A DNA stretch of 64,000 nt, taken from positions 124,227 to 188,226 of the forward strand of contig NZ_LMEI01000013.1 in NCBI RefSeq assembly GCF_001426585.1. Reading direction: 5' to 3'. The notes beneath the pieces are model-generated. The model was not told where the DNA came from. It worked only from the letters and a program-made list of their open reading frames with translations, and did no database searches. Every line of letters begins with the position of its first letter. The first letter of the stretch is position 1. This document shows, in pieces, positions 32,042 to 41,987 of this stretch. Origin of the DNA: Streptomyces sp. Root431. GTDB lineage: Bacteria > Actinomycetota > Actinomycetes > Streptomycetales > Streptomycetaceae. The position numbers and the translations under genes are program-made.

Positions 32042-34481
32042 GGCGCCGCCCCGAAACCGGCAGGAACACGCCCGCCACGACCGTGACGACCACGGTCCCC
32101 GCGAGCAGGGCGGCCTGCGCGGGCGGCAGGTACGGCAGGCCGCCCGTCAGGGCCCAGGCGAAGGCGGTCAGCGGCAGCGCGGCGACCACGCCCCCGAGGA
32201 GCAGCCCCGTGGCCGTCAGGAACCCGGCCTCCAGGCCCAGCATCCGGCGCACCTGACCGGCCGAGGCGCCCACCTGGGTCAGCAGCGCGAGCTCGCCGCG
32301 CCGTCCGGCGCCGATCAGGGCGAGGGTGCTCAGGACGGAGAGGACGGTGAGCGCGCCGATCGCGGTGAGGACCGCCGCCGAGACGATCCCGTTCAGCTCG
32401 GCCCCGGCCGTCGTCACCTGCTCGGGTACGACGGCGGAGCCGGAACGAGCCGCGTCGGAAGGCGCGTCCCCCTTCGCCGCCAGCACGCGCGCGGGGTACG
32501 GGTCGGTCATGTGCGGGGCCAGTTCGGCCTTCGGCAGCAGGAACTCGCCGAGGGCGAGCGAGCGCGCGTACACCGCCACCACCCGCAGCCGCTTCTCCGT
32601 GCCGTCCCCGAGCCGCAGGGCCACCGTCGAACCGGGCCGTACGTCCAGCGAACCGGCCATGTCCGCGCCGACCGCGACCGTCCCGCGCCCGGCGAGTCCG
32701 GCCAGGTCGCCCGCGACCACGCCCGGGTCGAGCGTGCCCTTCAGACCGCCGGCGTCCACGCCGAGGACCGGGAGCCGGTCGAGGCGCGGCGTACCGGCCT
32801 GCGTGCGGGCGAGGACGACCGTCGAGCGCAGCACGTCCGTCGCCGCGGTCACGCCCGGCGTCCTCCGCACCTGCTCCGCCGTCGTGCCGGCGACCGCGAG
32901 GTCCGCGGTGGTCGCGGACCTCGCCTGCGCCTCGGCCTCCCGGACCATGGTCGATCCCGCGGTGAGCTGCACCAGCGCGAAGGCGGTGACGAGGACGACC
33001 GGGGTGAGGGCCGCCCCGAGCCGCCGCGAGTGCGCGGCCGCGCCGGCCGCCGTGAGCCGCCCGGGAGCCCCGCCGAGCCGGCGGAACGCCCCGTCCAGGA
33101 TCCGCATCGCGCCCCGCGCGATCCACGGCCCGAGCAGCGCGCAGCCGGAGACGAGCGTCACCGTGGCCGCGCCGGCCGCGGCGCCGGCCGCCTCGCCGCC
33201 CTGCGTCGTGGCGGTCACGGCGGCGCCCGCGCCGAGGGCGAGCAGGACGAGCCCGCCGACGCGGCGCGCACGCCCCGGCCCCTGACGGCCCGCCCGGCGG
33301 GTCGAGAAGAGGACGACGAGCCGGGCGAGGCCCACCACGAGGGCGGCCGCGACGATGAGCGCGGCGGCGAACAGCCAGGGCGGCGTGGGCAGGACGAGCC
33401 CTTCCGGTACGACTCCGGTACGGGCCCGCAGCATCGACCACGCGACCAGGAACGCCGGTACGGCCGCCACCGCGCCGAGCACCGCCGCCGCACCCGCCAC
33501 CCGGGTCACCTCCCGGCCGGCGGCGGCCCGCACCTGACGGGGTGTCGCGCCGACCGCGAGCAGCAGGTCCCGCTCCGCGCCGCGCTGGCCGAGCGCCTGC
33601 GCGACGAGCGAGGACAGGACGAGGACGGCGATGAGGAGGACCGTCCCCGAGACGGCCGCGAGGAGTTCGAGGAGCTGGGTCCGCGCGGGCGGCGCGGCGA
33701 GGTACTCGACGCCGCCGCGGCCGTCGCCGGTGAGCGCCCGGAGGGGCTGCCCCGACGCGGTGTCCTTGAGTCCGGCACGGTCCAGAGCGGCCCGCACGCG
33801 CGCGTGAAGGGTGTCCACGGGGACGCCCGGCTCGGCGAGGACCCCTACGGCGTCGACGGCGCCCGGGTGCCCGGCGAGCCGCCGCGCCTCCGGGGCGGTG
33901 ACGTAGAGGGCGGCGGGCCCGTCGGCCACACCGACGACCGTCCGCCCGGCCACGGTCTCCCCGACCCGGACCCCGGCACCGGCGCCGCTTCCGGCCCCGA
34001 CCACGACTTCTGCGGCCTTACGGGGCTCCCGCCCGTCGAGCAGCTTGTACGGCGCCAGCGAGGCGGCCTCCCAGGACCGCCCGGTGTACGTCTCGGCGGG
34101 GGTGCCGGCGCCCGTCCCCCGTACGACGAAGGTGTCGTCCGGGACCGCGGCCCGGACGCCGGGGACCTCGCGCAGGACGTCGACGGCCGCGCTCGGGATC
34201 CGTACCCGCTCGGTCAGGCCCGCCGAGACCGTGGTCGGCTCGCTCACCGGGGGATCGGTCGTCCAGCTGACCTCCTGGTCGCCCGCGACGACGACGGGCG
34301 CCGCCGCGTACCGCTCCACGCGCGCGTGGCCGAGTCCGACCGACCCGGCGGCGAGGGCGAGGGCGCCGAGCAGCGCCGAGGTGACGGCGACGGCCGCGAA
34401 GACGGCCGCCCACGCCTTGCGGTGCGTCCGCAGCGACCGGGTGGCGAGCAGCCTCACCGCAGGGTTCCAGGCCCGCTTCAC
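32031..34481 (-). CDS. FtsX-family ABC transporter permease
   Basis: The 816-residue permease has a first helix near residue 25 (AWAAVFAAVAVTSALLGALA), a large periplasmic domain (about 50-240), three helices (about 250-385), a central pair, a second periplasmic domain (about 510-660), and three C-terminal helices. This is the duplicated FtsX layout of MacB/BceB-like permeases. Such pairs export or detoxify peptides or lipids. It overlaps the ATPase gene by 4 bp. Substrate unknown. Confidence 0.9.
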   Translation of the reverse strand: MKRAWNPAVRLLATRSLRTHRKAWAAVFAAVAVTSALLGALALAAGSVGLGHARVERYAAAPVVVAGDQEVSWTTDPPVSEPTTVSAGLTERVRIPSAAVDVLREVPGVRAAVPDDTFVVRGTGAGTPAETYTGRSWEAASLAPYKLLDGREPRKAAEVVVGAGSGAGAGVRVGETVAGRTVVGVADGPAALYVTAPEARRLAGHPGAVDAVGVLAEPGVPVDTLHARVRAALDRAGLKDTASGQPLRALTGDGRGGVEYLAAPPARTQLLELLAAVSGTVLLIAVLVLSSLVAQALGQRGAERDLLLAVGATPRQVRAAAGREVTRVAGAAAVLGAVAAVPAFLVAWSMLRARTGVVPEGLVLPTPPWLFAAALIVAAALVVGLARLVVLFSTRRAGRQGPGRARRVGGLVLLALGAGAAVTATTQGGEAAGAAAGAATVTLVSGCALLGPWIARGAMRILDGAFRRLGGAPGRLTAAGAAAHSRRLGAALTPVVLVTAFALVQLTAGSTMVREAEAQARSATTADLAVAGTTAEQVRRTPGVTAATDVLRSTVVLARTQAGTPRLDRLPVLGVDAGGLKGTLDPGVVAGDLAGLAGRGTVAVGADMAGSLDVRPGSTVALRLGDGTEKRLRVVAVYARSLALGEFLLPKAELAPHMTDPYPARVLAAKGDAPSDAARSGSAVVPEQVTTAGAELNGIVSAAVLTAIGALTVLSVLSTLALIGAGRRGELALLTQVGASAGQVRRMLGLEAGFLTATGLLLGGVVAALPLTAFAWALTGGLPYLPPAQAALLAGTVVVTVVAGVFLPVSGRRLRR

Positions 34482-35266
34482 CGCGCCACCGCCAGGTGCC
34501 GTTCGGTCGGCGCGCCGAGGGCCGCGCGGACCCCGGCCTCGTCCGGCCGGTCGAGGCGGCCGACCAGCCGGCCGCGCTCCAGGAACACCGCCTCGTCCGT
34601 CCAGGCCGCCGCCACCGGGTCGTGGGTGACGAGGACGACGGTCCGGCCGCGCTCGTCCACCGCGCGCCGCAGCAGGGCGAGGACCCCGGCGGCCGTGACG
34701 GGGTCGAGCGCGGCGGTCGGCTCGTCGGCGAAGACGACCTCGGGTTCGTTGACGAGGGCCCGCGCGATCGCCACCCGCTGCCGCTGGCCGCCGGAGAGGT
34801 TCTCGGGCGCGTCCTCGGCCCGGTCGGCGAGTCCCACGGCCGCGAGACCGGCCAGGGCGCGGCCGTCGAGCTCCCGGCCCTCGCGGGCGCCGGCGAGCAG
34901 CAGCGGCAGGGTGACGTTCTCCCGCACGTTCAGGGCGGAGACGAGGTTCAGCGACTGGAAGACGAAGCCGACGCGGTCGCGCCGCAGCCGGGTGAGGCCG
35001 GCCGCCTTCAGCGTGGCGAGGTCGGTGCCCCCGATGCGTACCGTGCCCGCCGTCGGCCGTTCGAGGCCAGCCGCGCAGCGCAGCAGCGTGGACTTCCCGG
35101 AGCCCGACGGGCCCATCACCGCCACGAACCGCCCGCGCGGCACGACGAGGTCCACTCCGTCGAGCGCGGGCGCACCGCCCCGGGACCTCGTGGTCGCTCC
35201 GTACGTCCGGCTCACCCCTTCCAGGGCGAGTGCGGCACCGCTCTCCGTCGCTGCTGTCGTCATCAT
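34478..35266 (-). CDS. ABC transporter ATP-binding protein (LolD/MacB type)
   Basis: The 262-residue ATPase has Walker A GPSGSGKST, signature LSGGQRQRV, Walker B VVFADEPTAALD and the H-loop VLVTHD. Start codons at 35266 and 35263 (MMTTAA) are both possible. It partners the FtsX-type permease. The 40-bp palindrome lies 48 bp upstream, in the promoter region, and may be its operator. The two-component system on the opposite strand is the likely regulator. Confidence 0.92.
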   Translation of the reverse strand: MMTTAATESGAALALEGVSRTYGATTRSRGGAPALDGVDLVVPRGRFVAVMGPSGSGKSTLLRCAAGLERPTAGTVRIGGTDLATLKAAGLTRLRRDRVGFVFQSLNLVSALNVRENVTLPLLLAGAREGRELDGRALAGLAAVGLADRAEDAPENLSGGQRQRVAIARALVNEPEVVFADEPTAALDPVTAAGVLALLRRAVDERGRTVVLVTHDPVAAAWTDEAVFLERGRLVGRLDRPDEAGVRAALGAPTERHLAVAR

Positions 35267-35313
35267 GCCGACAACGCTAGAAAACCGCAGGTCACGGCGG
35301 TATGGAGCTGGCT

Positions 35314-35353
35314 TCCGGGTTGAGGGTGGAGCTAGCTACACCCTCAACCCGGA
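35314..35353. promoter_or_regulatory. 40-bp near-perfect palindrome before the ABC genes
   Basis: Perfect 15-bp arms TCCGGGTTGAGGGTG and CACCCTCAACCCGGA flank GAGCTAGCTA, which itself is palindromic except at its ends. The element lies 14 bp after the tmk stop and 48 bp before the ABC ATPase start. It could be a terminator for tmk or an operator. The AGCTAGCT core and its promoter position favour an operator. Confidence 0.75.
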
Positions 35354-35366
35354 TGTGCAGGGCGGG

Positions 35367-38300
35367 TCAGCGGCGACGACCGCGGTCGTTCTCGTCGTCG
35401 TGCGGGCCGAACAGCTCGTCCGCGAGCGTCGGCAGGTCGTCGAGCGGGGTCTCCTCGGCCCAGTCCGAGCGGCGGCGCGGCTGCCCGTTCTCGTCGAGCT
35501 GGGGCAGCTCGCGGGTCCGGTCGTTCGCACCCTGCGGCTCCGGCCGGGTCCCGCTCCGCTCGTCACGGAAGATGCCCTGCGGCACCCGGTCGGCGGGGTC
35601 CGACGCCCGGGAGTCCCGTACGGGAGGCAGGACGGCGGTCTCGTCGACGGCCCGCGGGTCCTTGATCTGCGGCAGGACGGCCGTCTCGGCCTCCGGCAGC
35701 TTCACGATCGGCGTGGCGACGGTGACCTCGGTGGGCGAGACCGTGGGGGCCTCGGACTCGGGAGCAGGCGTGGCGCCCGTCCGGGGGTCCTTCGCGGCGC
35801 CGGTCCTGGGGTCCACGGCATCCGGCTTCACGACCGGCGTCGCCACCGTGACCTCGTTCGCCGACTCCTCGGCGGCCCGGGCGGCCCGCTCGGCCTCGGC
35901 CCGCTGCTCGGCGGCACGCCGCTCGGCCGCCGCGCGCTTCTCCGCCGCGGCCTTCTTCTCCTCGGCGGCCTTCGCCGCGGCCGCCTCCGCCGCCGCGGCA
36001 CGCTGAGCGGCGGCCTTCTCCGATGCGGCCCGTTCGGCCGCGGCCTTCTCCGCAGCGGCCTTCGCGGCCGCCTCGGCGGCGACCTTCTCCGCCGCGGCCT
36101 TCAGCGCGGCCTCCTCCGCCGCCTTGGCGGCAGCGGCGGCCTCGGCCATCCGGCGGGCCTCCTCGGCGCGGAGCAGGGCCTCCTCGGCCTTGCGCTGCTT
36201 CTCCAGGCGGCGCTCCTCGGCCTCGGCCCGCAGCCGCGCCTCTTCCTCGGCCTCCTTGCGGATCCGCTCCTGCTCCTCCTGACGGGCCTTCTCCTCGGCG
36301 GCGAGGCGCTTGCGCTCCTCCTCGGCGGCGAGCTCGGCGGCCACCCGGGCCTCCTCGGCCTTCCGGCGGGCCTCCTCGGCCTGACGCTCGGCCTCCAGGC
36401 GGCGCGCCTCTTCCTCCTCGCGCCGCTTGCGCTCCTCCTCCTCGGCGCGGAGCTTGGCGAGCTGCTCCTGCCGCTCGCGCTCCAGGCGCTCCTCCTCGGC
36501 CTTGCGGGCGGCCTCTTCCTCGGCGAGGCGGCACGCCTCCTCCTCGGCCTTCCGGCGGGCCTCCTCGGCGGCCTTCACCTCGGCCTCGGAGAGCGGCAGC
36601 ATCCGGTCGAGCCGGTGGCGTACGACGGTGGTGACGGCCTCGGGCTCCTGGCCGGCGTCGACGACGAGGTAGCGGCTCGGGTCGGCGGCCGCGAGGGCGA
36701 GGAAACCGGCCCGCACGCGCGCGTGGAACTCCGGCGGCTCGGACTCCAGCCGGTCGGGCGCCTCGGTGAAGCGCTCCCGGGCCGTCGCCGGGGAGACGTC
36801 GAGGACGACGGTGAGGTGCGGGACGAGCCCGTCGGTCGCCCAGCGCGAGATGCGGGCGATCTCGGTCGGGGACAGGTCCCGGCCGGCGCCCTGGTAGGCC
36901 ACGGACGAGTCGATGTACCGGTCGGAGAGGACGATGGCGCCCCGCTCCAGCGCGGGCCGGACCAGGGAGTCGACGTGCTCGGCGCGGTCGGCCGCGTACA
37001 GCAGGGCCTCGGCGCGGTTCGAGAGCCCCGCCGACGACACGTCGAGGAGGATCGAGCGGAGCCGCTTGCCGATCGGGGTGGCACCGGGCTCGCGGGTCAC
37101 GACGACCTCGTGGCCCTTCGCCCGGATCCACTCGGCGAGCGCCTGGACCTGCGTGGACTTCCCGGCCCCGTCGCCGCCCTCCAGGGCGATGAAGAAGCCG
37201 GTCGGGGAGGGCGCCTGGGCGGGGTCGGAGCCGCGCAGCGCGTCGCGCAGGTCGCGGCGGAGCGGGACACCGGCGCGGTCGTCGGTCTTCGCGAGGACGA
37301 GTGCGGCGACCGGCAGCAGCAGGGCGCCGATCAGGGCGAGCGTCAGGGCCGCGCCGCCGTGCGCGAAGACGGCGCTCTCCGCGGCGAGCCGGTACTGCCC
37401 GATGGCGGCGGCGAGCAGCGGCGCGGCGAGCGCGCCGACGGCCATGCCGACGCGGGCGTTGGCCTGGAGGTGCTCGGTGGTCCGGGCGCGGCGCGGTTCC
37501 TCGGTCTCCTGGTCGACGAGGGTGTGGCCGGTGTTGGCGGCGACACCGGCCGCGTAGCCGGCGAGGACGGCGAGGAACAGCACGGTCGCCGTGTCCGGCA
37601 CCAGGCCCATGGCGATCAGCGCGACACCGGTGACGGCGGTCGCGAGGGCGAGCAGCCGGCGCCGGGACAGGACGGGCAGGACGGAGCCGGCGGTGCGGAT
37701 GCCGACGGCGGTGGCGCCGCTGAGCGCGAGGATCAGGAGCGCGTACGTGAGGGGGCCGCCGCCCAGGTCGTACGCGTGGAGTACGGCGAGGGACGCGGCC
37801 GCGGCGATCGCCCCGGCGACGATGGCGCAGGTCAGGACGAGCAGGGGCAGGACGCCGGTACGGCCCTTCCCCTCGTCGGCGCCTTTCTCGGCTGCCGGGC
37901 GGCGCAGCCCCTCCAGGGGCGAGCGGGGCCTCGGCGTCCGCCCGCCGGGCAGCGCCATCGCGTACAGGCCGGTGACGGAGGCGGCGAACAGGCCGGCCGC
38001 CACGTACGAGCCGAGGGCCGCCTGGTGCAGCGAGAACCAGTCGAGTCCGGTGCCGAGCAGATCGCCGACGAGCGTGGCGACGAGCAGGACGGCGGCCGCG
38101 GCGGGCACGGCGAGGAAGCCGGTGCGCTGGGACAGCCGGCGCAGCGCGCCGAGGTGGTCGGGCAGCGGCCGTACGGCGTCGCCCTCCAGCGGCGGGGCGG
38201 GCAGCAGCGCGGGCGCCGCGCCCTCGCGGCAGATGGTCCAGAGCCGCTCGGCCGCCCCGGTGACGAAGACGGTGCCGAGCAGGTACCAGAGCGCGCTGTC

Positions 38301-38723
38301 GGGGATCCAGTCGATCCACAGGGGCGCGATGACGAGGAGCGCGATGCGCAGGCCGTCCGCGCCGATCATGGTCCAGCGGCGGTCGAGCGGGCCGTCGGGC
38401 CCGGTGAGCGCGGTGAGCGGCCCGAGGAGGACGGCCCCGAAGAGGACCGTGGCCAGCAGGCGCGTACCGACGACGGCGGCCACGGCGAACGCGGCCCCCC
38501 GGTACCCGCCCCCGAACGCGCCCTCGACGACGGCCGCCTGGAGGACCAGGAGGACGAGGACGAGGAGGGCGAGGGCGTCGCCGACACTGCCGGCCACCTG
38601 GGCGCCCCACAGCCTGCGCAAGGGCTGATGGCGCAGGAGGGCCCGTACGGAACGCTCCTGGGAATCCGCGACGAGTGCGGCGTCGGAATCGCCGAGGCGG
38701 TCTGGCTGCTCTGCTCGCGTCAT
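35367..38723 (-). CDS. tmk: dTMP kinase fused to an MFS-like membrane domain
   Basis: The 1118-residue protein has an N-terminal part (about 40-490) with about twelve hydrophobic helices resembling MFS transporters. A thymidylate kinase domain follows, with FIALEGGDGAGKST near 512-522, DRYIDSSVAYQG and an R-rich lid. A long Glu/Lys/Ala coiled coil occupies about 710-950, and the C-terminal about 170 residues are acidic and disordered. It converts dTMP to dTDP for DNA synthesis. The fusion is known from Streptomyces, where tmk lies beside topA. What the membrane and coiled-coil parts do is unclear; anchoring the enzyme is one possibility. The kinase motifs look intact. Confidence 0.93.
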   Translation of the reverse strand: MTRAEQPDRLGDSDAALVADSQERSVRALLRHQPLRRLWGAQVAGSVGDALALLVLVLLVLQAAVVEGAFGGGYRGAAFAVAAVVGTRLLATVLFGAVLLGPLTALTGPDGPLDRRWTMIGADGLRIALLVIAPLWIDWIPDSALWYLLGTVFVTGAAERLWTICREGAAPALLPAPPLEGDAVRPLPDHLGALRRLSQRTGFLAVPAAAAVLLVATLVGDLLGTGLDWFSLHQAALGSYVAAGLFAASVTGLYAMALPGGRTPRPRSPLEGLRRPAAEKGADEGKGRTGVLPLLVLTCAIVAGAIAAAASLAVLHAYDLGGGPLTYALLILALSGATAVGIRTAGSVLPVLSRRRLLALATAVTGVALIAMGLVPDTATVLFLAVLAGYAAGVAANTGHTLVDQETEEPRRARTTEHLQANARVGMAVGALAAPLLAAAIGQYRLAAESAVFAHGGAALTLALIGALLLPVAALVLAKTDDRAGVPLRRDLRDALRGSDPAQAPSPTGFFIALEGGDGAGKSTQVQALAEWIRAKGHEVVVTREPGATPIGKRLRSILLDVSSAGLSNRAEALLYAADRAEHVDSLVRPALERGAIVLSDRYIDSSVAYQGAGRDLSPTEIARISRWATDGLVPHLTVVLDVSPATARERFTEAPDRLESEPPEFHARVRAGFLALAAADPSRYLVVDAGQEPEAVTTVVRHRLDRMLPLSEAEVKAAEEARRKAEEEACRLAEEEAARKAEEERLERERQEQLAKLRAEEEERKRREEEEARRLEAERQAEEARRKAEEARVAAELAAEEERKRLAAEEKARQEEQERIRKEAEEEARLRAEAEERRLEKQRKAEEALLRAEEARRMAEAAAAAKAAEEAALKAAAEKVAAEAAAKAAAEKAAAERAASEKAAAQRAAAAEAAAAKAAEEKKAAAEKRAAAERRAAEQRAEAERAARAAEESANEVTVATPVVKPDAVDPRTGAAKDPRTGATPAPESEAPTVSPTEVTVATPIVKLPEAETAVLPQIKDPRAVDETAVLPPVRDSRASDPADRVPQGIFRDERSGTRPEPQGANDRTRELPQLDENGQPRRRSDWAEETPLDDLPTLADELFGPHDDENDRGRRR

Positions 38724-38786
38724 CCGTCCACCCTATCCGGACGGCATTGCTCCCCGCGGCCTCCGACCGAACATCCGGACGAGCCT

Positions 38787-38836
38787 GTGACGAAGGCGGG
38801 GCGGGGGCCACCCGGCCCCCGCCCCGCCTTCGTCAC
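38787..38836 (-). terminator. Strong 23-bp hairpin terminator after topA
   Basis: GTGACGAAGGCGGGGCGGGG with CC and its exact complement form a 23-bp perfect stem around loop ACCC, 9 bp after the topA stop. There is no T tract. It isolates topA from tmk, which starts 63 bp beyond. Confidence 0.9.
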
Positions 38837-38845
38837 ACCCTGCGT

Positions 38846-41692
38846 CTACTCCGGCTGCGACGCCGCCGTCTTCTTGGCCGCGGTCGTCTTCTTCGCCGCC
38901 GTGGTCTTCTTCGCGGCGGTCTTCTTGGCGGCCGTGGTCTTGGCGGCGGTGGTCTTCTTCGCCGCCGTCTTCGTGGCCGTCTTCTTCGCCGTGGTCTTCT
39001 TCGCCGGGGCCTTCTTGGCGGTCTTCTTCGCCGGTCCCTTGGCCCGCTTCTCCGCGAGGAGCTCGTAGCCGCGCTCCGGCGTGATCGTCTCCACGCTGTC
39101 GTCGGTGCGCAGGGTGGCGTTGGTCTCGCCGTCCGTCACGTACGGGCCGAAGCGCCCGTCCTTGACGACGACCGGCTTCTCGCTGACCGGGTCGGTGCCC
39201 AGCTCCTTCAGCGGCGGCTTGGCCGCCGCCCGGCCGCGCTGCTTCGGCTGCGCGTAGATCGCGAGGGCCTCTTCCAGCGTGATCGAGAAGAGCTGCTCCT
39301 CGTCGGTGAGCGACCGCGAGTCCGTCCCCTTCTTCAGGTACGGGCCGTAGCGGCCGTTCTGCGCGGTGATCTCGACGCCCTCGGCGTCCGCCCCGACGAC
39401 CCGCGGCAGGGACATCAGCCGGAGCGCGTCCTCCAGGGTGACGGTGTCGAGCGCCATCGACTTGAAGAGGGAGGCCGTGCGCGGCTTCACCGCGTTCTTG
39501 CCGGTCTTCGGGGTGCCCTCGGGCAGGATCTCCGTGACGTACGGGCCGTAGCGGCCGTCCTTCGCGACGATCTGGTTGCCGCTGACCGGGTCGGCGCCCA
39601 GCTCGAAGTCGCCGCTCGGCTTGGCGAGCAGCTCCTCGGCGTGCTCGACGGTCAGCTCGTCGGGCGCGAGGTCGTCCGGGACGTCGGCGCGCTGGTGGCC
39701 CTCCGCGTCCTTCTCGCCGCGCTCGACGTACGGGCCGTAGCGGCCGACGCGCAGCACGATGCCGTTGCCGACGGGGAACGAGGAGATCTCGCGCGCGTCG
39801 ATCGCGCCGAGGTCGGTGACGAGCTCCTTGAGGCCGCCGAGGTGGTCGCCGTCGCCGTTCCCGGCGTCCGCCGCGCCGCCCTGGCCGGTGCCGTCGCCCT
39901 CACCGAAGTAGAAGCGCTTCAGCCACGGCACGGACTTGGCCTCGCCCCGCGCGATGCGGTCGAGGTCGTCCTCCATCCGGGCGGTGAAGTCGTAGTCGAC
40001 GAGCCGCCCGAAGTGCGTCTCCAGGAGGTTGACGACGGCGAAGCTCAGGAAGGACGGCACGAGGGCCGTGCCCTTCTTGAAGACGTAGCCGCGGTCGAGG
40101 ATGGTGCCGATGATCGACGCGTACGTCGACGGGCGGCCGATCTCGCGCTCTTCGAGCTCCTTGACCAGCGAGGCCTCGGTGTAGCGGGCCGGCGGCTTCG
40201 TCGCGTGGCCGTCCACCGTGATCTCGTCGGCGGTCAGCGCGTCGCCCTGGGCGACCTGCGGCAGGCGCCGCTCGCGGTCGTCGAGCTCCGCGTTCGGGTC
40301 GTCGGCCCCCTCCACGTACGCCTTCATGAAGCCGTGGAAGGTGATCGTCTTGCCGGACGCCGAGAACTCGGCGTCACGGCCGTCGGCGGCGCGGCCGCCG
40401 ATCTTCACGGTGACCGAGTTTCCGGTCGCGTCCTTCATCTGGGAGGCGACGGTCCGCTTCCAGATGAGCTCGTAGAGCCGGAACTGGTCGCCGGTCAGGC
40501 CGGTCTCCGCCGGAGTGCGGAAACGATCACCCGAAGGGCGAATCGCCTCGTGCGCCTCCTGGGCGTTCTTGACCTTGCCCGCGTAGACGCGCGGCTTCTC
40601 CGGCAGGTAGTCGGCGCCGTACAACTGCGTGACCTGCGCCCGGGCCGCCGAGACGGCGGTGTCGGACAGGATCGTGGAGTCCGTACGCATGTAGGTGATG
40701 AAGCCGTTCTCGTACAGCTTCTGCGCCACCTGCATGGTCGCCTTCGCACCGAAGCCCAGCTTGCGGCTCGCCTCCTGCTGGAGGGTCGTGGTGCGGAAGG
40801 GCGCGTACGGCGAGCGGCGGTACGGCTTCGACTCGACCGAGCGCACGGCGAACGCGGTGTCGGCGAGCGCGGCGGCGAGCGCCCGTGCCTTCTCCTCGTC
40901 CAGGTGGAGCACGCTGTCGGACTTCAGCCGCCCGTCGGCGCCGAAGTCACGGCCCTGGGCGACGCGCTTGCCGTCGACCGCCGCGAGGCGCGCGACCAGC
41001 GAGGACGGGTCGGAGGCGTCACCGGTACGGCCGGTGCCGAAGGTGCCGGTGAGGTCCCAGTACTCGGCGGAGCGGAAGGCGATGCGCTCGCGCTCCCGCT
41101 CGACGACGAGCCGGGTGGCGACGGACTGCACGCGGCCGGCGGACAGCCGCGGCATGACCTTCTTCCACAGGACCGGCGAGACCTCGTAGCCGTACAGCCG
41201 GTCGAGGATGCGACGGGTCTCCTGGGCGTCGACCATGCGCTGGTTCAGCTCGCGCGGGTTGGCGACGGCCTCGCGGATCGCGTCCTTGGTGATCTCGTGG
41301 AAGACCATCCGGTGGACCGGGACCTTGGGCTTCAGGACTTCCTGGAGGTGCCACGCGATGGCCTCGCCCTCGCGGTCCTCATCGGTGGCGAGGTAGAGCT
41401 CGTCGGACTCGGCGAGCAGCTCCTTGAGCTTCCTGACCTGTGCCTTCTTGTCGGCGTTGACGACATAGATGGGCTGGAAGTCGTGCTCGACGTCGACTCC
41501 GAGGCGGCGCACCTCGCCGGTGTACTTCTCCGGCACCTCGGCGGCGCCGCTGGGGAGGTCGCGGATGTGCCCGACGCTCGCCTCGACGACGTAGCCAGGG
41601 CCGAGGTAGCCCTTGATCGTCTTCGCCTTGGCAGGCGACTCGACGATGACGAGTCGGCGGCCGCCGTGTGCGGTCTCGCTGGTCGGGGACAA
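38846..41692 (-). CDS. topA: DNA topoisomerase I
   Basis: I chose the TTG at 41692 (LSPTSETAHGGRR), preceded by GGAGAG, because the N-terminus VIVESPAKAKTIKGYLG then follows as in other Streptomyces TopA; 948 residues. The Toprim motif is LATDEDREGEAI and the active tyrosine lies in GFITYMRTDS near 333. Four C-terminal repeats carry GRYGPYV or variants. The last about 60 residues are Lys/Ala/Thr-rich, the actinobacterial tail needed for processivity. It relaxes negative supercoils. Topoisomerase expression usually responds to supercoiling; no such site can be identified by eye. Confidence 0.97.
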   Translation of the reverse strand: MSPTSETAHGGRRLVIVESPAKAKTIKGYLGPGYVVEASVGHIRDLPSGAAEVPEKYTGEVRRLGVDVEHDFQPIYVVNADKKAQVRKLKELLAESDELYLATDEDREGEAIAWHLQEVLKPKVPVHRMVFHEITKDAIREAVANPRELNQRMVDAQETRRILDRLYGYEVSPVLWKKVMPRLSAGRVQSVATRLVVERERERIAFRSAEYWDLTGTFGTGRTGDASDPSSLVARLAAVDGKRVAQGRDFGADGRLKSDSVLHLDEEKARALAAALADTAFAVRSVESKPYRRSPYAPFRTTTLQQEASRKLGFGAKATMQVAQKLYENGFITYMRTDSTILSDTAVSAARAQVTQLYGADYLPEKPRVYAGKVKNAQEAHEAIRPSGDRFRTPAETGLTGDQFRLYELIWKRTVASQMKDATGNSVTVKIGGRAADGRDAEFSASGKTITFHGFMKAYVEGADDPNAELDDRERRLPQVAQGDALTADEITVDGHATKPPARYTEASLVKELEEREIGRPSTYASIIGTILDRGYVFKKGTALVPSFLSFAVVNLLETHFGRLVDYDFTARMEDDLDRIARGEAKSVPWLKRFYFGEGDGTGQGGAADAGNGDGDHLGGLKELVTDLGAIDAREISSFPVGNGIVLRVGRYGPYVERGEKDAEGHQRADVPDDLAPDELTVEHAEELLAKPSGDFELGADPVSGNQIVAKDGRYGPYVTEILPEGTPKTGKNAVKPRTASLFKSMALDTVTLEDALRLMSLPRVVGADAEGVEITAQNGRYGPYLKKGTDSRSLTDEEQLFSITLEEALAIYAQPKQRGRAAAKPPLKELGTDPVSEKPVVVKDGRFGPYVTDGETNATLRTDDSVETITPERGYELLAEKRAKGPAKKTAKKAPAKKTTAKKTATKTAAKKTTAAKTTAAKKTAAKKTTAAKKTTAAKKTAASQPE

Positions 41693-41938
41693 CTTCGCTC
41701 TTCTCTCCGGATCGACACTCTCTGGGCACCTACGGCACTGGCACGCACGGCAGCGGCACGGACGGTGACGCTCCCGTCGCTGCGGAGTGTGACGGTACAA
41801 CCCGCCCCCGTGTCAAACGGCGAAAGCCCGCAACGGCCACTCGAACGGTAACCCGAGTCCTGGCATTCCTGCCGCCCGGACTCCCGGTCGGGCGGGGCGG
41901 GCGGACGCGCCGGAGCTCCGGAGCGAGATCGCGAGAGA

Positions 41939-41985
41939 GATCCGGAGGAGGATCCGCAGGGGATCCGGAGGAGGATCCGGAGGGG
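41939..41985. repeat. 12-bp GATCCGGAGGAG tandem repeats
   Basis: Four units of GATCCGGAGGAG or close variants end 2 bp before the stop of the small membrane protein gene. The rest of 41693-41938 is the topA upstream region and shows no gene. Confidence 0.7.
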
Positions 41986-41987
41986 AC

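Noticed and set aside
32511..39068. A forward open frame of more than 2000 codons opposite the permease, ATPase and tmk genes
   Set aside because: It is antisense to clear genes and reflects GC-rich codon bias. The product is Arg/Gly/Pro-rich without domains.
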